Part shown: one piece after another, positions 5,938 to 7,378 of the stretch
Layout of the letters: every line of letters begins with the position of its first letter
Numbering within the stretch: position 1 is the first letter of the stretch
Origin: an uncultured Lysobacteraceae bacterium
GTDB lineage: Bacteria; Pseudomonadota; Gammaproteobacteria; Xanthomonadales; Rhodanobacteraceae
DNA length: 7,378 nt
NCBI GenBank assembly: GCA_946480705.1
Contig: CAMLLF010000181.1
Span: 1 to 7,378, forward strand
Direction of reading: 5' to 3'
Position numbers and translations under genes: made by a program
The notes under the pieces: generated by a model
What the model was told of the DNA's origin: nothing
The model's database searches: none
The model's input: only the letters and a program-made list of their open reading frames with translations

Positions 5938-7378
5938 ATGAACATGCTGCAGGACATACTGAACCAGGATCTCGATCCGACCGAAACCCAGGAATGGATC
6001 GATGCGCTCCATGCCGTGATCGGCGCCGACGGTCCGGAGCGCGCGCACTATCTGCTCGAACGCATGGTCGATGCGACGCGCCGCGCCGGCGGCCATCTGC
6101 CGTTCCAGCCGACGACCGAATACGTCAACACCGTTCCGCCGCAGGCCGAGAAGCGCAACCCGGGGAATGCCGCCATCGAATGGCGCATCCGCTCGCTGAT
6201 CCGCTGGAATGCGCTCGCGACCGTGGTCCGCGCGAACCGCAAGCCCGGCGAACTCGGCGGACACATTGCGAGCTTCGCCTCGTCGGCGACGCTCTACGAC
6301 GTCGGCTTCAATCATTTCTGGCGCGCGCCGAGCGAGAACCATCCGGGCGATCTGCTCTACGTGCAAGGCCATTCCTCGCCGGGCATCTATGCGCGCGCGT
6401 TCCTCGAAGGCCGCATCGACGAAGCGCAGCTCGACCGCTATCGCATGGAAGTCGACGGCGGCGGCCTGTCGTCGTACCCGCACCCGTGGCTGATGCCGGA
6501 TTTCTGGCAGACGCCGACCGTGTCGATGGGTCTCGGTCCCATCATGGCGATCTACCAGGCGCGCTTCTGGAAATACCTCGAGCACCGCGACCTGATGCCG
6601 GTTACCGACCGCAAGGTCTGGTGCTTCATGGGAGACGGCGAGACCGACGAGCCCGAATCGCTGGGCGCGATCTCGCTGGCCGGACGCGAAAATCTGGACA
6701 ACCTGATTTTTGTCATCAATTGCAATCTGCAGCGCCTCGATGGTCCGGTGCGCGGCAACGGCAAGATTATCCAGGAACTCGAAGGCGTGTTCCGCGGCGC
6801 CGGCTGGAACGTGATCAAGGTGGTCTGGGGTTCGTACTGGGATCCGCTGCTCGCGCGCGACACCAAGGGCCTGCTGCGCAAGCTCATGATGGAAACCGTC
6901 GACGGCGAATACCAGGCCTGCAAGGCGTTCGGCGGCGCGTATACGCGCGAGAACTTCTTCGGCAAGTATCCCGAGCTGAAAGAGATGGTCGCCAACCTGT
7001 CCGACGAGGACATCTGGCGCCTCAATCGCGGCGGCCACGATCCGCACAAGGTCTATGCGGCCTACGCCGAAGCCGTCAGCAATGCGAACGGCCGTCCGAC
7101 CGTGATCCTCGCCAAGACCGTCAAGGGCTACGGCATGGGCGGCGCCGGCGAGTCGATGAACATCACGCACCAGCAGAAGAAGATGGACGACGACGCGATC
7201 CGCGCGTTCCGCGACCGCTTCAACATTCCGGTGCCCGACGACAAGCTCGCGGACGTGCCGTTCTATCACCCGGGCAAGGACTCGCCCGAAGTGCAGTACA
7301 TGCTCGAGCGCCGCGCGGCGCTCGGCGGTTCGCTGCCGCAGCGCCGGCAGAAGTCCGCCTCGCTGCCGACGCCGGCGC
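5938..7378 (+). CDS. aceE: Pyruvate dehydrogenase E1 component, homodimeric type (partial, N-terminal 480 codons)
   Basis: Thiamine-diphosphate enzyme of the cytoplasmic pyruvate dehydrogenase complex. It decarboxylates pyruvate and passes the acetyl group to the lipoyl domains of AceF. The frame is open to the window edge; the family is about 890 residues, so roughly the first half is present. It aligns closely from memory with E. coli AceE: DPTETQEWIDAL near the N-terminus, ELGGHIASFASSATLYDVGFNH around 105-126, YVQGHSSPGIYARAFLEGR around 141-159 and LSSYPHPWLMPDFWQ around 177-191. The ThDP/Mg motif runs from GDGET (232-236) to NCN (261-263). His109, His145 and His411 (NITHQQKKM) match E. 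coli active-site histidines 106, 142 and 407. The activating glutamate falls beyond the window. aceF and lpd commonly follow, but are not visible here. No frameshift is seen. Confidence 0.96.
   Translation, partial: MNMLQDILNQDLDPTETQEWIDALHAVIGADGPERAHYLLERMVDATRRAGGHLPFQPTTEYVNTVPPQAEKRNPGNAAIEWRIRSLIRWNALATVVRANRKPGELGGHIASFASSATLYDVGFNHFWRAPSENHPGDLLYVQGHSSPGIYARAFLEGRIDEAQLDRYRMEVDGGGLSSYPHPWLMPDFWQTPTVSMGLGPIMAIYQARFWKYLEHRDLMPVTDRKVWCFMGDGETDEPESLGAISLAGRENLDNLIFVINCNLQRLDGPVRGNGKIIQELEGVFRGAGWNVIKVVWGSYWDPLLARDTKGLLRKLMMETVDGEYQACKAFGGAYTRENFFGKYPELKEMVANLSDEDIWRLNRGGHDPHKVYAAYAEAVSNANGRPTVILAKTVKGYGMGGAGESMNITHQQKKMDDDAIRAFRDRFNIPVPDDKLADVPFYHPGKDSPEVQYMLERRAALGGSLPQRRQKSASLPTPA

Noticed and set aside
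5730..5957. Minus-strand ORF of 75 codons overlapping the aceE start, with a short hydrophobic stretch
   Set aside because: It has no ribosome site, is arginine-rich after the hydrophobic part and overlaps the aceE ribosome site and first codons; best explained as chance in GC-rich DNA.
1..7378. Search for CRISPR arrays, insertion sequences, tRNA genes, toxin-antitoxin or defence modules
   Set aside because: No spaced direct repeats, terminal inverted repeats with a transposase, cloverleaf-like sequence or defence-protein motifs were seen on either strand.

Overview
The window is GC-rich DNA, roughly 65% by eye. It reads as chromosomal sequence from a gammaproteobacterium, most likely of the Xanthomonadales/Lysobacterales type (Rhodanobacteraceae-like). 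Three things point there: the MaeB-type malic enzyme, the homodimeric-type pyruvate dehydrogenase E1 (AceE) that closely follows the enterobacterial protein, and a secreted protein with an 'IFxxxFE' linker that I associate from memory with extracellular proteins of this group. The placement is an inference and was not tested.

Layout. (1) 1-141 is the last 46 codons of an unrecognised gene. (2) 138-798 is a small lipoprotein gene whose start overlaps the previous stop (ATGA). Its reading frame breaks near 405-410, so it is a pseudogene or carries a sequencing error. (3) 799-951 is a leader region with an extended -10 promoter and a small hairpin. (4) 952-3258 is maeB, a complete malic enzyme with the C-terminal phosphotransacetylase-like domain. 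(5) 3259-3510 is a convergent intergenic region with two hairpins and a small ORF of uncertain status. (6) 3511-5571, minus strand, is a 686-residue secreted protein with an N-terminal carbohydrate-binding-like jelly-roll and a large module I do not recognise. (7) 5572-5937 is a 366-bp divergent intergenic region holding both upstream regions. (8) 5938 to the end is the first 480 codons of aceE, cut by the window edge.

How the genes relate. MaeB makes pyruvate, CO2 and NADPH from malate; AceE is the first enzyme that turns pyruvate into acetyl-CoA. Acetyl-CoA is a known inhibitor of MaeB-type enzymes through the phosphotransacetylase-like domain. Two pyruvate-node genes therefore flank an unrelated secreted-protein gene, which is convergent to maeB, divergent from aceE and apparently transcribed alone. 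I see no mobile element, tRNA, rRNA, CRISPR array or defence cassette. Most of the window is ordinary core metabolism. The least explained parts are the unrecognised module of the secreted protein, the frameshifted lipoprotein and the small ORF/hairpin region after maeB.
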